Source: Gp1-AA122 sp035631655 (lineage in GTDB: Bacteria; Acidobacteriota; Terriglobia; Terriglobales; Acidobacteriaceae). Taken from it: a DNA stretch of 64,000 nt. Shown here piece by piece: positions 1-9,009 of this stretch. Positions within the stretch are counted from its first letter, which is position 1, and each line of letters starts with the position of its first letter. The notes under the pieces are model-generated. The model worked only from the letters and a program-made list of their open reading frames with translations, made no database searches and was not told the DNA's origin. Location: contig DASQIH010000127.1 in assembly GCA_035631655.1 (NCBI GenBank), forward strand, positions 1 through 64,000, in the 5' to 3' direction. The translations under genes and the position numbers were made by a program.

Positions 1-10
1 GGAGGCAGAC

Positions 11-271
11 ATGAACAAGGACCGCGTCAAAGGTAAGGTGAAGGATATAGCTGGCCGGGCTCAGCGGCAGGCTGGTGAGTGGACCGGAGACGAAGAGAGC
101 CAGATCAAGGGAGCAGAAAAGCAGGCTGAGGGCAAGGTTCAGAACCTTTTTGGCAAAGCCAAAGCTGCCATGAACAAACCCAGAAAGTCAGAGCAAGAAC
201 CCAGAAGACCGGAGGAAGACGAGGGTACCGAAAGGGAATCCGAATCCGATCCCCCTCGCAGGAGAGCTTAA
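11..271 (+). CDS. CsbD-like general stress protein
   Basis: An 86-residue, highly charged, Lys/Glu/Gln-rich protein with no membrane segment. The N-terminal half has the CsbD pattern: MNKDRVKGKVKDIAG at the start, then a repeated GxxxxxxGxxxQ(A)xG spacing, with a KGAEKQAEGKVQN segment near residues 34-46. CsbD proteins are small, probably disordered, stress-induced proteins of unknown biochemical role. The C-terminal third is a run of Pro, Glu and Arg without family similarity, so this version is longer than the usual 60-70 residues. A GGAGG ribosome binding site at positions 1-5 fixes the ATG at 11. It faces the cus operon convergently. Confidence 0.85.
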   Translation: MNKDRVKGKVKDIAGRAQRQAGEWTGDEESQIKGAEKQAEGKVQNLFGKAKAAMNKPRKSEQEPRRPEEDEGTERESESDPPRRRA

Positions 272-288
272 TACCGCGGAACTCAGCG

Positions 289-313
289 GGGAACTCGATG
301 GGTTCGAGTTCCC
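289..313. terminator. Hairpin between convergent genes
   Basis: A perfect 10-bp inverted repeat (GGGAACTCGA at 289-298, TCGAGTTCCC at 304-313) with a 5-nt loop lies between the convergent CsbD gene and cusA. There is no T-tract on either strand, so it may be a factor-assisted bidirectional terminator or a 3'-end protective stem. Confidence 0.5.
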
Positions 314-336
314 TGCTCTGTTCCCGGCTAGCCCGC

Positions 337-3300
337 TCAATCGTTCATCACCGCCTCACCTTTCTTGATCTCCCGCTCACGCAGCCAAGTAAAAATCACC
401 GGCGTAACCACCAATACGTGCAGGAGCGAACTCAGCATGCCGCCGAGCACGGGAGTGGCCAGCGGCTTCATAACCTCCGCGCCAGTTCGTGTGGACCACA
501 TGATAGGCAGCAAGCCCGCTACTACAGTTGAGACCGTCATCACCTTCGGCCGCAGACGCAACAGGGCACCTTCCATTACAGCTTCGCGCAACCCCGCTAC
601 CGTAAGCCTGCCCAGCGCCGCCTTCTTTCGTTGCACCGCTTCCTCGAGGTAGATGACCATGACTACGCCCGTCTGCACCGCTGTCCCGAACAAGGCAATA
701 AAGCCAACCCATACCGCCACCGAGAAGTTGTAGCCCAGCAATTTCAGCAGGAATACTCCGCCACTCAAAGCAAATGGCACAGCCAGGATTACATGGGAAG
801 CTTCTCTAAACGAGTTGTAGGTCTTGTAAAGCAACAGGAAAATGATGAGGAAGACTACCGGAATCACCAGCTGCAGGCGCTTCTTGGCGCTGATCTGATT
901 CTCATACTGGCCGCTCCACTCGATGTAATACCCGGGCGGCATCTTCACTTCGCGGGCCACGGCTCGCTGGGCCTCGTTGACGAAACTGCCCACGTCGCGG
1001 CCACGCACGTTCAACAGCACGCTGCCGCGTAGCAGGCCGTTCTCGCTGCTGATCATGGATGGACCCATGACTATCCCAATGTCTGCTAGCTGGCCGAGGG
1101 GAATTTGCACGCCGTTGCCGGATGAGACCAACACGTTATTGCGCAGTTCCTCCGGATCTTCGCGGAAGTCGCGGGCATACCGCACGCGGACGGGAAGGCG
1201 CTGGCGGCCGTCGATGGCGGTGGTCAGATTCTTGCCGCCGATCGCGGTTTCGATCACGTCCTGCACGTCGCCAACGTTGATGCCATAGCGCGCAGCCGCT
1301 TCCCGATCGACCTTGATTTCCAGATAGGGCGCGCCGGTGATGCGCTCGGAGTACAAATCAACGGCGCCCGGCACCTTGCGCAGCACGCGCTCAATCTCGG
1401 TCTCCTTCTGCTCGATGGTTTCTAAGTCGTTGCCAAAAACTTTGACCCCAACCTGCGTGCGAATGCCGGTCGAGAGCATGTCAATGCGGTTGCGGATGGG
1501 TTGCGTCCAGATATTGGTCACCCCGGGCAGGCGCAGCTTCTCATCCAGCCGCTGCAGGATCGTCTCCTTGGTCGTCCCGGCAGGCCATCGCTCCTTCGGC
1601 TTGAAGTTGATGACCGTTTCCGTCATGTTCACGGGCGCAGGATCGATAGCGCTTTCCGCGCGCCCAATCTTTCCCACCACACTCTCCACCAGTGGGTCTT
1701 GCGCAATGATTTTGTCTTGCCAGCGCAGGATTTCGGTTGCCTTGGTGAGAGAGATACTGGGGTCGGTAATGGGCATGAACAGCGCAGTTTCTTCATCCAA
1801 CGGGGGCATGAACTCGGAACCAATCGTGGTTGCCAGCCACACTGCCGAGCCGAAGATCACGACCGCAGTACTCAGCGTGACGATCCGGTGCCGCAGGGCC
1901 CAACCCAGCACTGGCCGGTAGATGGCCTGCAGGCCGTGCATCACCGGGTTGGCTTCCTCGCGATGCAGTTTGCCGCGGATCAGGAAAGTGCACAGGACAG
2001 GCACCAGGGTGACCGCGATCAAAGTTGAGCCCACCATGGCGAAGGTCTTGGTGAAGGCCAGCGGGTGAAACAATTTTCCTTCCATCCCAGTCAGGGCGAA
2101 CACCGGGACAAACGCCAGGATGATGATGGTCATGGCAAAGAAAATCGGACGTCCGACCAGCTTGGCGGCCTCCAACGTTATCCGGGCGATCGCCGACTTG
2201 TACTCGCCGTGTTCCTCGTAGTAGCGCTCGGCGTGCCGCAGGACGTTCTCGGTCATGACGATGCCTGCATCCACCAACACGCCGATGGCAATCGCGATTC
2301 CACCCAGGGACATGATGTTGGAGGAGATGCCCGCGTAGTGCATGAACAGGAACGCCACGAGTACCGCCAGGGGCAGCGGCAACGTGACGATCAGGATGCT
2401 GCGGAAGTGCCACAGAAAAATCACGTGCGCCAGCGTGACCAGCAGGATTTCCTCGATCAGTGCGGACTTCAGAGTGTTGACTGCGTGCTGAATCAGTGTG
2501 CTGCGATCATAAAACGGTACGATACGCACGCCTTTGGGCAAGCCCGGCTCCAGCCTTGCGATCTTGGCCTTGACGCCTTCGATCACTTGCTGGGCATTGG
2601 CGCCATTGCGTATCACCACCACTCCGCCGACGACGTCCGTTCCGCCTTTGTCGAGAACGCCGCGCCGGAACTCCGGCCCCAAATGGACGTCGGCGATATT
2701 GCGTACGTAGACCGGCGTGCCCGCGCTGGCAGTGAGCACGATGTTGTTGATGTCATCGAGCGAACGAATCAGGCCTACCCCGCGCACCGCGATTTCCCGG
2801 TCGCTGGCCTCGACTACTTTGGCTCCCACATTGGTATTGCTGCGCTGAACTCCTTCAATCACGGCGCGCAAAGCAATGTTGTAGGCCCGCAGCTTAATGG
2901 GATCGACATCAATCTGATATTGCCTTACCCAGCCGCCTACACTTGCGACTTCGGCGACCCCCGAAACCGCGTTGAGCTGGTACTTAATGAACCAGTCTTG
3001 CAGGGAATGCAGCGTGCCGCCGTCATAAGGCCCTTCCACCGTGTACCAAAAGACTTGTCCCACGCCGGTTGCGTCCGGACCGAGCACCGGAACAACCCCT
3101 TCCGGCAAGAAGCTCGATGCCAGGTTCAGCCGTTCCAGTACACGTGTCCTTGCGAAGTACAGGTCCACGTTGTCCTGGAAGATGATGTTGATCATCGAGA
3201 AGCCAAATACTGACGACGAACGCACGTCTTTGACTCCCGCCAGCCCCTGCAGGTTGACGGTGAGCGGGTAAGTGATCTGGTCTTCGACTTCCTGCGGGCT

Positions 3301-3468
3301 TCGGCCGGCCCAGTCGGTGTAGACGATGACCTGGTTCTCGCTGAGATCGGGGATCGCATCAATGGGCGTTCTCGAAAGCGCCCAATAGCCCCAGCCAGCC
3401 AGCAATGCGTACGCCAGGAGGATGAGAAAGCGGTTCTTCAGAGAAAATTCAATCAGCCTGTTAATCAC
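337..3468 (-). CDS. cusA: CusA-type Cu(I)/Ag(I) RND efflux pump, inner-membrane subunit
   Basis: A 1043-residue RND transporter of the heavy-metal efflux family. The TM4 region reads GGIAIAIGVLVDAGIVMTEN (residues 389-408), the CusA form, with Asp400 matching the proton-relay Asp405 of E. coli CusA. Three methionines that bind Cu/Ag in E. coli (573, 623, 672) are all present at a constant offset of -8: Met565 in ALFMPIT, Met615 in VNMTET and Met664 in RIDMLSTG. This supports monovalent copper or silver rather than zinc/cobalt/cadmium as substrate. The start is a GTG preceded by GGAGGAAAC. It is the last gene of the cusC-cusB-cusA operon, 12 nt after cusB. Confidence 0.95.
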   Translation of the reverse strand: MINRLIEFSLKNRFLILLAYALLAGWGYWALSRTPIDAIPDLSENQVIVYTDWAGRSPQEVEDQITYPLTVNLQGLAGVKDVRSSSVFGFSMINIIFQDNVDLYFARTRVLERLNLASSFLPEGVVPVLGPDATGVGQVFWYTVEGPYDGGTLHSLQDWFIKYQLNAVSGVAEVASVGGWVRQYQIDVDPIKLRAYNIALRAVIEGVQRSNTNVGAKVVEASDREIAVRGVGLIRSLDDINNIVLTASAGTPVYVRNIADVHLGPEFRRGVLDKGGTDVVGGVVVIRNGANAQQVIEGVKAKIARLEPGLPKGVRIVPFYDRSTLIQHAVNTLKSALIEEILLVTLAHVIFLWHFRSILIVTLPLPLAVLVAFLFMHYAGISSNIMSLGGIAIAIGVLVDAGIVMTENVLRHAERYYEEHGEYKSAIARITLEAAKLVGRPIFFAMTIIILAFVPVFALTGMEGKLFHPLAFTKTFAMVGSTLIAVTLVPVLCTFLIRGKLHREEANPVMHGLQAIYRPVLGWALRHRIVTLSTAVVIFGSAVWLATTIGSEFMPPLDEETALFMPITDPSISLTKATEILRWQDKIIAQDPLVESVVGKIGRAESAIDPAPVNMTETVINFKPKERWPAGTTKETILQRLDEKLRLPGVTNIWTQPIRNRIDMLSTGIRTQVGVKVFGNDLETIEQKETEIERVLRKVPGAVDLYSERITGAPYLEIKVDREAAARYGINVGDVQDVIETAIGGKNLTTAIDGRQRLPVRVRYARDFREDPEELRNNVLVSSGNGVQIPLGQLADIGIVMGPSMISSENGLLRGSVLLNVRGRDVGSFVNEAQRAVAREVKMPPGYYIEWSGQYENQISAKKRLQLVIPVVFLIIFLLLYKTYNSFREASHVILAVPFALSGGVFLLKLLGYNFSVAVWVGFIALFGTAVQTGVVMVIYLEEAVQRKKAALGRLTVAGLREAVMEGALLRLRPKVMTVSTVVAGLLPIMWSTRTGAEVMKPLATPVLGGMLSSLLHVLVVTPVIFTWLREREIKKGEAVMND

Positions 3469-3480
3469 GTTTCCTCCTCC

Positions 3481-5064
3481 TCACTGAGCGCTCAGATGGG
3501 TGTGATAGTTCCCGCGCAGCTGTCCGTTGTGGCTGGCAGTCACCTCGACGTTCCAAGAGCCCGCCGTCGGGATCTTGATAGTTCCGACGTATTCCGAGCC
3601 CTTCCACCTCAGATCGGCGGCCGCGCGCATCTCGGCCATGCCCATTTCCGGCATCGCCGGCATGAGAAGCGTGACTTTGACTTCTGCGTCGCTGACTTGC
3701 TTCCCGGACGGATCAAGCAGCGCTACATGGAATGTTGCCGTGGAATTGCCGCGTGGCGTCGCGGGATCGGAGCGGAAGGTAAATTTCATCCCTGGAACGG
3801 CTGGGGCTTGGCCTTGCTCGCGCCCGAATTCCTTCGAGCCTCCGAACAGCCCGGTCATGCCACCGGTAATTCGCGTTTGCGAGTCAACGAGAAAGTTGCC
3901 TTGGCTTACGACGCGCTCCCCTTCTTTCACGCCAGCGAGCACGGGATAGTAGTCATCTGCCGGCGCGCCAAGTTGCACCTGGCGTCCTTCGAATTCTCCG
4001 TTGCCCTTGGCCACGTACACGATTTTGCGGGTGCCGGTATCGAGGACCGCAGAGCGCGGCACAGCCAGCACGTCGTTTCCAGCAGGTGCGGCGAACTTCA
4101 CTCGCACGAACATTCCGGGACGCAACCGCATGCTGGGATTCGGCACCTGGATGCGCGCCGATGCGGTCCGCGTTTGTGGATTCACGGCTGTATCGAGAAA
4201 TGCGACTCGGCCGTGCAGCGCGGTCGACGGGAGCGAATCGGAGCTGATTTCGACACCCTGGCCAATCCGCACCGAAGGCAGATCCGGCTCGTACACATCA
4301 GCTTTTACCCACACCGTGCTCAGGTCGGCGACGGTGTATAAAACGTCGCCGGTATTCACGTATTGGCCGAGCGTAACTTTTCGATCGGTCACGATGCCGC
4401 TCACCTGGGAGTAGATAGGCAACTCGACCTGCGCTTTCGAAGATGATGCGATCTCGTCGAGTTGTTGCGGCGTTAAACCCCACAACTCCAGCCGGCGCCG
4501 GCTGGAAGCCACCAGGTCGTCTGCCCCGGAAATCGCCTGGGGCTCAGCTCCTGGACCCAACCGTTTTCGGTTTTCCAGAGCCAGCCTATATTCCTCGGCG
4601 GTGGAGAAAACTTCCGGGCTGTAAATCAGTGCGATGGGCTGTCCCCGGCGAATTGGCTGTCCTGTGAAGTCGACGTATAACTTCTCGATTCGGCCGCCAA
4701 TGCGTGCGCTGACGGAGGCCAGTTGGGTTTCCGGTTCATCAACCTTCGCTACCGCAGCCAGCGTGTGACGAAGATTGCGCTTCCGAATCTCGATCGTCCG
4801 CAGCCCAATGTTGGCTTGGTCCTGCTCACTCAAGGTCACATTGGAGATGGGGCCGCTCTCGGCAATGGCGTGATTTCGGAGGCGATTCGAACTAGAGGCC
4901 GACTCTTCTGCCGCGGTTTCGTATTGCGGCACCGTGCTCTCTCCGTCTGTTTTCGCCGAGCTAGCCTCAGGACGCACGAGATGGGCTACGCCATACGCGG
5001 CGAAGGCAAGCACCCCACCCAGCATCAGTCCAGTAACAACGAGCTTCTTTTCCCGTGACGTCAT
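3481..5064 (-). CDS. cusB: CusB-type periplasmic adaptor with C-terminal Met-rich YtkA/FixH-like domain
   Basis: A 527-residue membrane-fusion protein that links CusA to the outer-membrane channel. One N-terminal membrane segment (about residues 9-27) is followed by the barrel-sandwich and hairpin region (IGGRIEKLYVDFTGQPIRRG, near residue 120), then beta-barrel and membrane-proximal domains. From about residue 420 there is an extra beta-sandwich-like domain resembling YtkA/FixH, with a methionine-rich loop MPAMPEMGMAEM. E. coli CusB lacks this domain; similar tails occur on adaptors of metal pumps and may bind copper (inference). No N-terminal heavy-metal-binding YHS-type domain is present. 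Its start codon overlaps the cusC stop by one base (TAATG), so translation is probably coupled. Confidence 0.93.
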   Translation of the reverse strand: MTSREKKLVVTGLMLGGVLAFAAYGVAHLVRPEASSAKTDGESTVPQYETAAEESASSSNRLRNHAIAESGPISNVTLSEQDQANIGLRTIEIRKRNLRHTLAAVAKVDEPETQLASVSARIGGRIEKLYVDFTGQPIRRGQPIALIYSPEVFSTAEEYRLALENRKRLGPGAEPQAISGADDLVASSRRRLELWGLTPQQLDEIASSSKAQVELPIYSQVSGIVTDRKVTLGQYVNTGDVLYTVADLSTVWVKADVYEPDLPSVRIGQGVEISSDSLPSTALHGRVAFLDTAVNPQTRTASARIQVPNPSMRLRPGMFVRVKFAAPAGNDVLAVPRSAVLDTGTRKIVYVAKGNGEFEGRQVQLGAPADDYYPVLAGVKEGERVVSQGNFLVDSQTRITGGMTGLFGGSKEFGREQGQAPAVPGMKFTFRSDPATPRGNSTATFHVALLDPSGKQVSDAEVKVTLLMPAMPEMGMAEMRAAADLRWKGSEYVGTIKIPTAGSWNVEVTASHNGQLRGNYHTHLSAQ

Positions 5065-6455
5065 TAGCGCACCTCCGGTGTGATTTGCAGCGACGAAGCT
5101 TTAGCGGGGGATTGTCCGGTTTGCGGGCCGCGGTCCAGAGGGGCGCCAACAGCCCGCTCCAGATCGGCAAGGCGCGATTCCAACTCCGACGCCATCCGGT
5201 AGTAGTCAAGTTCAACTTCGAGCGTGGTGTTCTGACTGTCCAGCAGGTTGAGGAAATCGGTGCGATCCGCTTGATAAGCCGCCACCGTGGACTTCAGCGT
5301 AGCCTGGGCTTGCGGGCGAAGCGTGTCACGATAGAGATCGACCAGCCGCTTCGCCGATTGCGCCCTGACCAGCGCTTCCTGAATTTCCTGGAAAACGATG
5401 GCGCGCTGGCTGTCGTATTCGGCTTTGTCCGCTGCCAGAGTCGCCTGTGCTTCCGCGATCTCGGCGTTGTGACGCCCGCGGTTGAGCCAGGGCAGAGTGA
5501 CCGCCAACTCTGCCATGTAGGTATTGCGATATCGCGCGCCATCCGGCATCAGCATGTAGCCAGCGCTGAGGTTGTAGTCGGGCGTCAATGACTTCTCCGC
5601 AAGCTTGGTGCGGGCCTCGCCCTCGTGGACACTGGAATCAGCCACTGCCAGTTCGGGCCGGTTATCCAAAGCGATCCGCTCGAGATCCAGCAGCACCGGC
5701 AATTTCCCGGGAGGCGCGTATTGGCCTTCCACCTCAAGCGGCGAGCCGGGATCGCGCCCCAACAAGGTGTTCAATCGGGCACGCGCCAGTCCGCCATCCT
5801 GCTGCAGCATGACCAGGTGTTGCACCAGCTTGGTGAGCGCAATTTGCGCTTTGAGCACATCCTGCTGTGGAACCCGCCCCACGACGTACTTGATTCGCGC
5901 CGACTCCAACGATTGCCGCGCGAGCGCGGCCTGCTCATCGTGCAGCGTCAGTTCGTCCTGGTTGCGCAACAGATCGTAGAAGGCCTTGCGCACTTGTACG
6001 ATGACGTCGCGCTTCTTGGCTTCGAGCTCGGCCTTTACCTGCTCGACTGCCTGGGAAGCGACTTGCGTCCGCAGGCCGCGCTTGCCCGGGCCGGGCAGCG
6101 CCTGGCTGAACATGAACATGTGCTGCGTCTGGTTGAGGTCCCAAAGCTTCGCGAGGGGCGTGCCCCAACCGCGATACATGAACTCCGGATCGTTGAGGGA
6201 ACCGGCGCTCCGCACCCGTGTCTCGGCAATCGCCACACGGCGCGCTGCCAGCCGGATTTCAGGATTGCCAGCCAACGCCGCCCCTTCCAATTCGGTCAGA
6301 CTCATGGGTGGCGTAGAAGGCCGGGGATGCTGGTGCTCTTGCGCCAGCAACGTGGAGACGTCGGATAACGGATCGGCGCCGGCGGCCGGCTCAGCAGCGT
6401 ACGCAAGGGCACCGAAAATAATCAGTGAGCAGAGAGCTAGACTTAGGCCTTTCAT
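5064..6455 (-). CDS. cusC: CusC/TolC-family outer-membrane channel
   Basis: A 463-residue outer-membrane efflux protein. It has a signal peptide (MKGLSLALCSLIIFGALAYA), then two outer-membrane-efflux repeats rich in heptad-like helices (LTELEGAALAGNPEIRLAAR and RIALDNRPELAVADS). The GNPE/NRPE helix starts are characteristic of TolC/CzcC proteins. I chose the ATG at 6455, not the one 24 nt upstream, because GGAGGAG sits directly before it and the signal peptide begins there. It is the first gene of the cusCBA operon. The pump would export Cu/Ag from periplasm or cytoplasm across the outer membrane. Confidence 0.93.
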   Translation of the reverse strand: MKGLSLALCSLIIFGALAYAAEPAAGADPLSDVSTLLAQEHQHPRPSTPPMSLTELEGAALAGNPEIRLAARRVAIAETRVRSAGSLNDPEFMYRGWGTPLAKLWDLNQTQHMFMFSQALPGPGKRGLRTQVASQAVEQVKAELEAKKRDVIVQVRKAFYDLLRNQDELTLHDEQAALARQSLESARIKYVVGRVPQQDVLKAQIALTKLVQHLVMLQQDGGLARARLNTLLGRDPGSPLEVEGQYAPPGKLPVLLDLERIALDNRPELAVADSSVHEGEARTKLAEKSLTPDYNLSAGYMLMPDGARYRNTYMAELAVTLPWLNRGRHNAEIAEAQATLAADKAEYDSQRAIVFQEIQEALVRAQSAKRLVDLYRDTLRPQAQATLKSTVAAYQADRTDFLNLLDSQNTTLEVELDYYRMASELESRLADLERAVGAPLDRGPQTGQSPAKASSLQITPEVR

Positions 6456-6561
6456 TACTCCTCCGTAAAAAATTGACACGTAGAGCCAAATGAACCTGTC
6501 CGATCATGCGTGCTGGCGCACGAAGGCGGACTAAGGCTGCCTCAGGAGCAACGAAAGTTGT

Positions 6562-6936
6562 CTAGATTCTCAGAACGGAATTAGAGCCAGGGGAGGGCTC
6601 GGGGGGCGCATGCAAGAATGCGAATTGTGATGGCATGGTCGCCATCGGTGGCATAACCGGCGCAACGGGCGAGGTCACAACGGCAACTAGGACCGGGCGC
6701 ACCGGCGTGACGGCCTGCGCGTGGTTGAGAACTGAGTTCGAGCGAGCGGGAGCCTGGCAGCAGGAATGGCTGGCCGGCATCATAGTACTGCCGCATTGCT
6801 CGGCCATGTGGTGACAGCACTCACGCTCGGCCGGGCTGAGCGTAGTGCCGGGCAGCACGCAAGCGATGGCCGGCGTCATGGCCCACAGCAGAGCAATGGT
6901 CAGCAAGGCGAACGCTCGGGTTCTGGTCACCTTCAT
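6562..6936 (-). CDS. Small exported Cys/His/Met-containing protein upstream of cus operon
   Basis: A 124-residue protein with a clear signal peptide (MKVTRTRAFALLTIALLWAM, cleavage near TPAIA-CV). The mature part carries a cysteine-histidine cluster: ECCHHMAEQC at about 39-48, then HSCCQAP, plus several Met-Pro pairs. The rest is Pro/Val-rich and low complexity. I do not recognise a family. Its position just upstream of and parallel to cusCBA, and the clustered Cys, His and Met, suggest a periplasmic copper-binding or sensing accessory protein (inference). No Shine-Dalgarno sequence precedes the ATG; a TACACT box lies only 2 nt upstream. Confidence 0.65.
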   Translation of the reverse strand: MKVTRTRAFALLTIALLWAMTPAIACVLPGTTLSPAERECCHHMAEQCGSTMMPASHSCCQAPARSNSVLNHAQAVTPVRPVLVAVVTSPVAPVMPPMATMPSQFAFLHAPPEPSPGSNSVLRI

Positions 6937-7015
6937 CAGTGTACCGCTATCGGCGGAACGCCGCTACGCGCCCACATTTCACCCCTAATGATGCCTTAGC
7001 GAAGTACATGTCCGC

Positions 7016-7031
7016 TGTGATGAGAGTCACA
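7016..7031. promoter_or_regulatory. CRP/FNR-family-like dyad, site 1 (TGTGA-N6-TCACA)
   Basis: A perfect TGTGA-TGAGAG-TCACA dyad lies in the 173-nt divergent region. Its centre is about 87 nt from the start of the Cys-rich gene (6936, minus) and of the DUF3467 gene (7110, plus), so it could serve either. It matches the CRP-type consensus and is one of six GTGA-N6-TCAC sites in this window. Confidence 0.6.
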
Positions 7032-7109
7032 TGGGGCTGTAACAGAACGCCCGCAGCCCGCGGAATGTGGCTTTTTTGCAGCATCGAAACCCGGTACACT
7101 GTGGCGGCC

Positions 7110-7406
7110 ATGGCAATCCCTACCCAGCCCAATATCAAGCTGACCAATGCGCCGGACTATCGCGAGAAGTATGCCAACAGCGTGCAGGTGCGCGTAAGCG
7201 TTTGGGATTTCTTTCTGGTCTTCGGCACGCTGCAGCAACAGACCGAAAGCCAGGTGGACATTACTAATTTTCAGGGGATTTACGTCAGCCCGCAGCAGGC
7301 CAAGGCCCTGCTCGCCATCTTGCAGCAGAACGTCATTCAATACGAAAACGCCTTCGGCGAGATCAAGCTCGACCCGCGCATGACGCCTACCGGGCCCATC
7401 CACTAG
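7110..7406 (+). CDS. DUF3467-like small cytoplasmic protein
   Basis: A 98-residue protein without signal or membrane segments. The pattern YANSVQVRVSVWDFFLVFG, then FQGIYVSPQQAKALLAILQQN, is that of DUF3467 proteins: a small beta-rich fold of unknown function (family name from memory). The start is the ATG at 7110 in front of MAIPTQPN; the reading frame is open further upstream but without family similarity. A -10-like TACACT lies at 7095-7100, giving a very short leader. The GTG of the next gene follows its stop after one base, so the two are probably co-transcribed. Function unknown. Confidence 0.8.
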   Translation: MAIPTQPNIKLTNAPDYREKYANSVQVRVSVWDFFLVFGTLQQQTESQVDITNFQGIYVSPQQAKALLAILQQNVIQYENAFGEIKLDPRMTPTGPIH

Positions 7407-7407
7407 C

Positions 7408-9009
7408 GTGGCCAACGCCCGAGCCGAACTATCATTTGCGAGCAAGTCCCCGCAGTTTCCTCCATTTCTCCTCTTCGGTCTGATCTTCGTCTGCGTAGCT
7501 CTCCTGCACGCTTCCCTTCTGCGCCTGCCCTACATCTGGGACGAAGCCGGATATTACGTGCCGGCCGCGCGCGATCTGCTGCTTAGTGGAAGCCTGATTC
7601 CACATTCCACAGTCAGCAACGCGCATCCGCCGCTGGTCATGGCCTGGGTGGCTTTGAGCTGGAAACTCTTTGGTTTCACCCCCCTGGTGGCACATCTCGC
7701 CATGCTCCTAATCGCGTCCTTCACGCTGCTGGGAGTTTTTCGACTGGCCCAACGCGTTGCGAATACTCAAATCGCGCTTGCTTCAACCATCTGCACCGGC
7801 CTCTACTCGGTCTTCTTTACGCAGAGCGCCCTCGTGCACCTGGACATGGCGGCCGCCAGCTTCACGCTTTGGGGCTTGCGGGATTACCTTGACGATCGCC
7901 GCGTGTCCACAGCGATCTGGTTCTCCGTGGCAGCCCTGGCGAAAGAAACCGCCATCCTGGCGCCGCTGGCGTTGCTGGGTTGGGAGGTGCTCTGTTCCTT
8001 GCCGCGGAAGCGTAGCTCCGGCCGATGCCTTTTTTCCGCAACCTGGGAATCCGCTTCGCTCCTGATTCCGCTTCTACCCCTCGCCACATGGTTCGGTTAT
8101 CACTACCTGCGCACGGGTTATGTTTTCGGTAATCCGGAATTTTTCCGCTACAACGTCGCCGCGACCCTCCATCCCCTGCGCATAGTCCTCGCCGCCGGAA
8201 TTCGCATTTGGGAACTCGCTGGCTATATGAATCTTTACTTCTTGACCCTGGCAACCGCGCTGGCGATGTGTCGGTCCCCTTTAAGTGATGAGCGGGGAGA
8301 GCGGCCGCGGATAAGCATCCCGGTCCAACTGGTCTTCCTGGTGCTGATCATCACTTATGTTCTGGCCATGTCGGTGGTGGGTGGGGCGGAACTGGCACGT
8401 TACATGCTTCCGGTGCTTCCGCTGGTGATTATCGTCGGCGTCTCTACGCTGTGGCGGAGAGTGCGCTACTGGGTCGCGGTAATCACGATTGTGGCATTGG
8501 CGTTCGTTGGTGCGCTGTTCGTGAATCCGCCATACGGTTTCTCCTTCGAAGACAACCTCGCTTATCGTGATTACGTCCTGCTGCACAAGAATGCTGAGAA
8601 CTTTCTGCAGCTGCGGTACCCGAAGGCCAGAATTCTGACCGCCTGGCCGGCTTCGGACGAGATCTCGCGGCCGTATCTCGGCTATGTAAGCCGTCCTATC
8701 CGCGTCCTCAGGATCGAGGACTTCACCTTTGAGCAACTGGCATCGGCCACTGAACTATCCTCCGGCTTCGACGTAGCCCTGGTTTTTTTGACCAAGTACA
8801 TCCCGGCTCGTCCTCTGCTGCCTCGCTGGCCCGCCTGGGAGAAGCTGCAAGCCCGTTTCTTCGGGTTTCATCGTGACCTGCCGCCGGCAGCGGCCGCACA
8901 GGTTCTCGGCGGAAACGTCGTCTATTCCGCCGCTCGCAACGGACAATGGATCGCAGTCATTGAAATGGAGCGAGTGCAGGACGCGAAGCTGCGAGAGGGA
9001 CTACGCTAG
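7408..9009 (+). CDS. GT39/PMT-like polytopic membrane glycosyltransferase
   Basis: A 533-residue integral membrane protein with about ten hydrophobic segments. The first periplasmic loop holds LPYIWDEAGYYVPAARDLLL (about residues 38-57), the Asp-Glu motif of the dolichyl-phosphate-mannose / ArnT-like (GT-C fold) superfamily. These enzymes transfer a sugar from a polyprenyl phosphate carrier onto a protein or lipid at the outer face of the inner membrane; the substrate cannot be told from the sequence. GTG start at 7408, one base after the previous stop. The stop overlaps the converging modC stop by 4 bp. Confidence 0.8.
   Translation: MANARAELSFASKSPQFPPFLLFGLIFVCVALLHASLLRLPYIWDEAGYYVPAARDLLLSGSLIPHSTVSNAHPPLVMAWVALSWKLFGFTPLVAHLAMLLIASFTLLGVFRLAQRVANTQIALASTICTGLYSVFFTQSALVHLDMAAASFTLWGLRDYLDDRRVSTAIWFSVAALAKETAILAPLALLGWEVLCSLPRKRSSGRCLFSATWESASLLIPLLPLATWFGYHYLRTGYVFGNPEFFRYNVAATLHPLRIVLAAGIRIWELAGYMNLYFLTLATALAMCRSPLSDERGERPRISIPVQLVFLVLIITYVLAMSVVGGAELARYMLPVLPLVIIVGVSTLWRRVRYWVAVITIVALAFVGALFVNPPYGFSFEDNLAYRDYVLLHKNAENFLQLRYPKARILTAWPASDEISRPYLGYVSRPIRVLRIEDFTFEQLASATELSSGFDVALVFLTKYIPARPLLPRWPAWEKLQARFFGFHRDLPPAAAAQVLGGNVVYSAARNGQWIAVIEMERVQDAKLREGLR

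Noticed and set aside
285..320. tRNA-like TPsiC arm (GGTTCGAGTTCCC)
   Set aside because: It is one arm of a simple perfect hairpin; no acceptor, D or anticodon arms exist around it.
2065..3213. Long plus-strand reading frame inside cusA
   Set aside because: It is an antisense shadow of the cusA codons in GC-rich DNA; composition is rich in His, Gln and Asp with no domain-like pattern.
337..3468. CzcA-type zinc/cobalt/cadmium pump
   Set aside because: The TM4 motif and the three methionines at 565, 615 and 664 are those of the Cu(I)/Ag(I) group.
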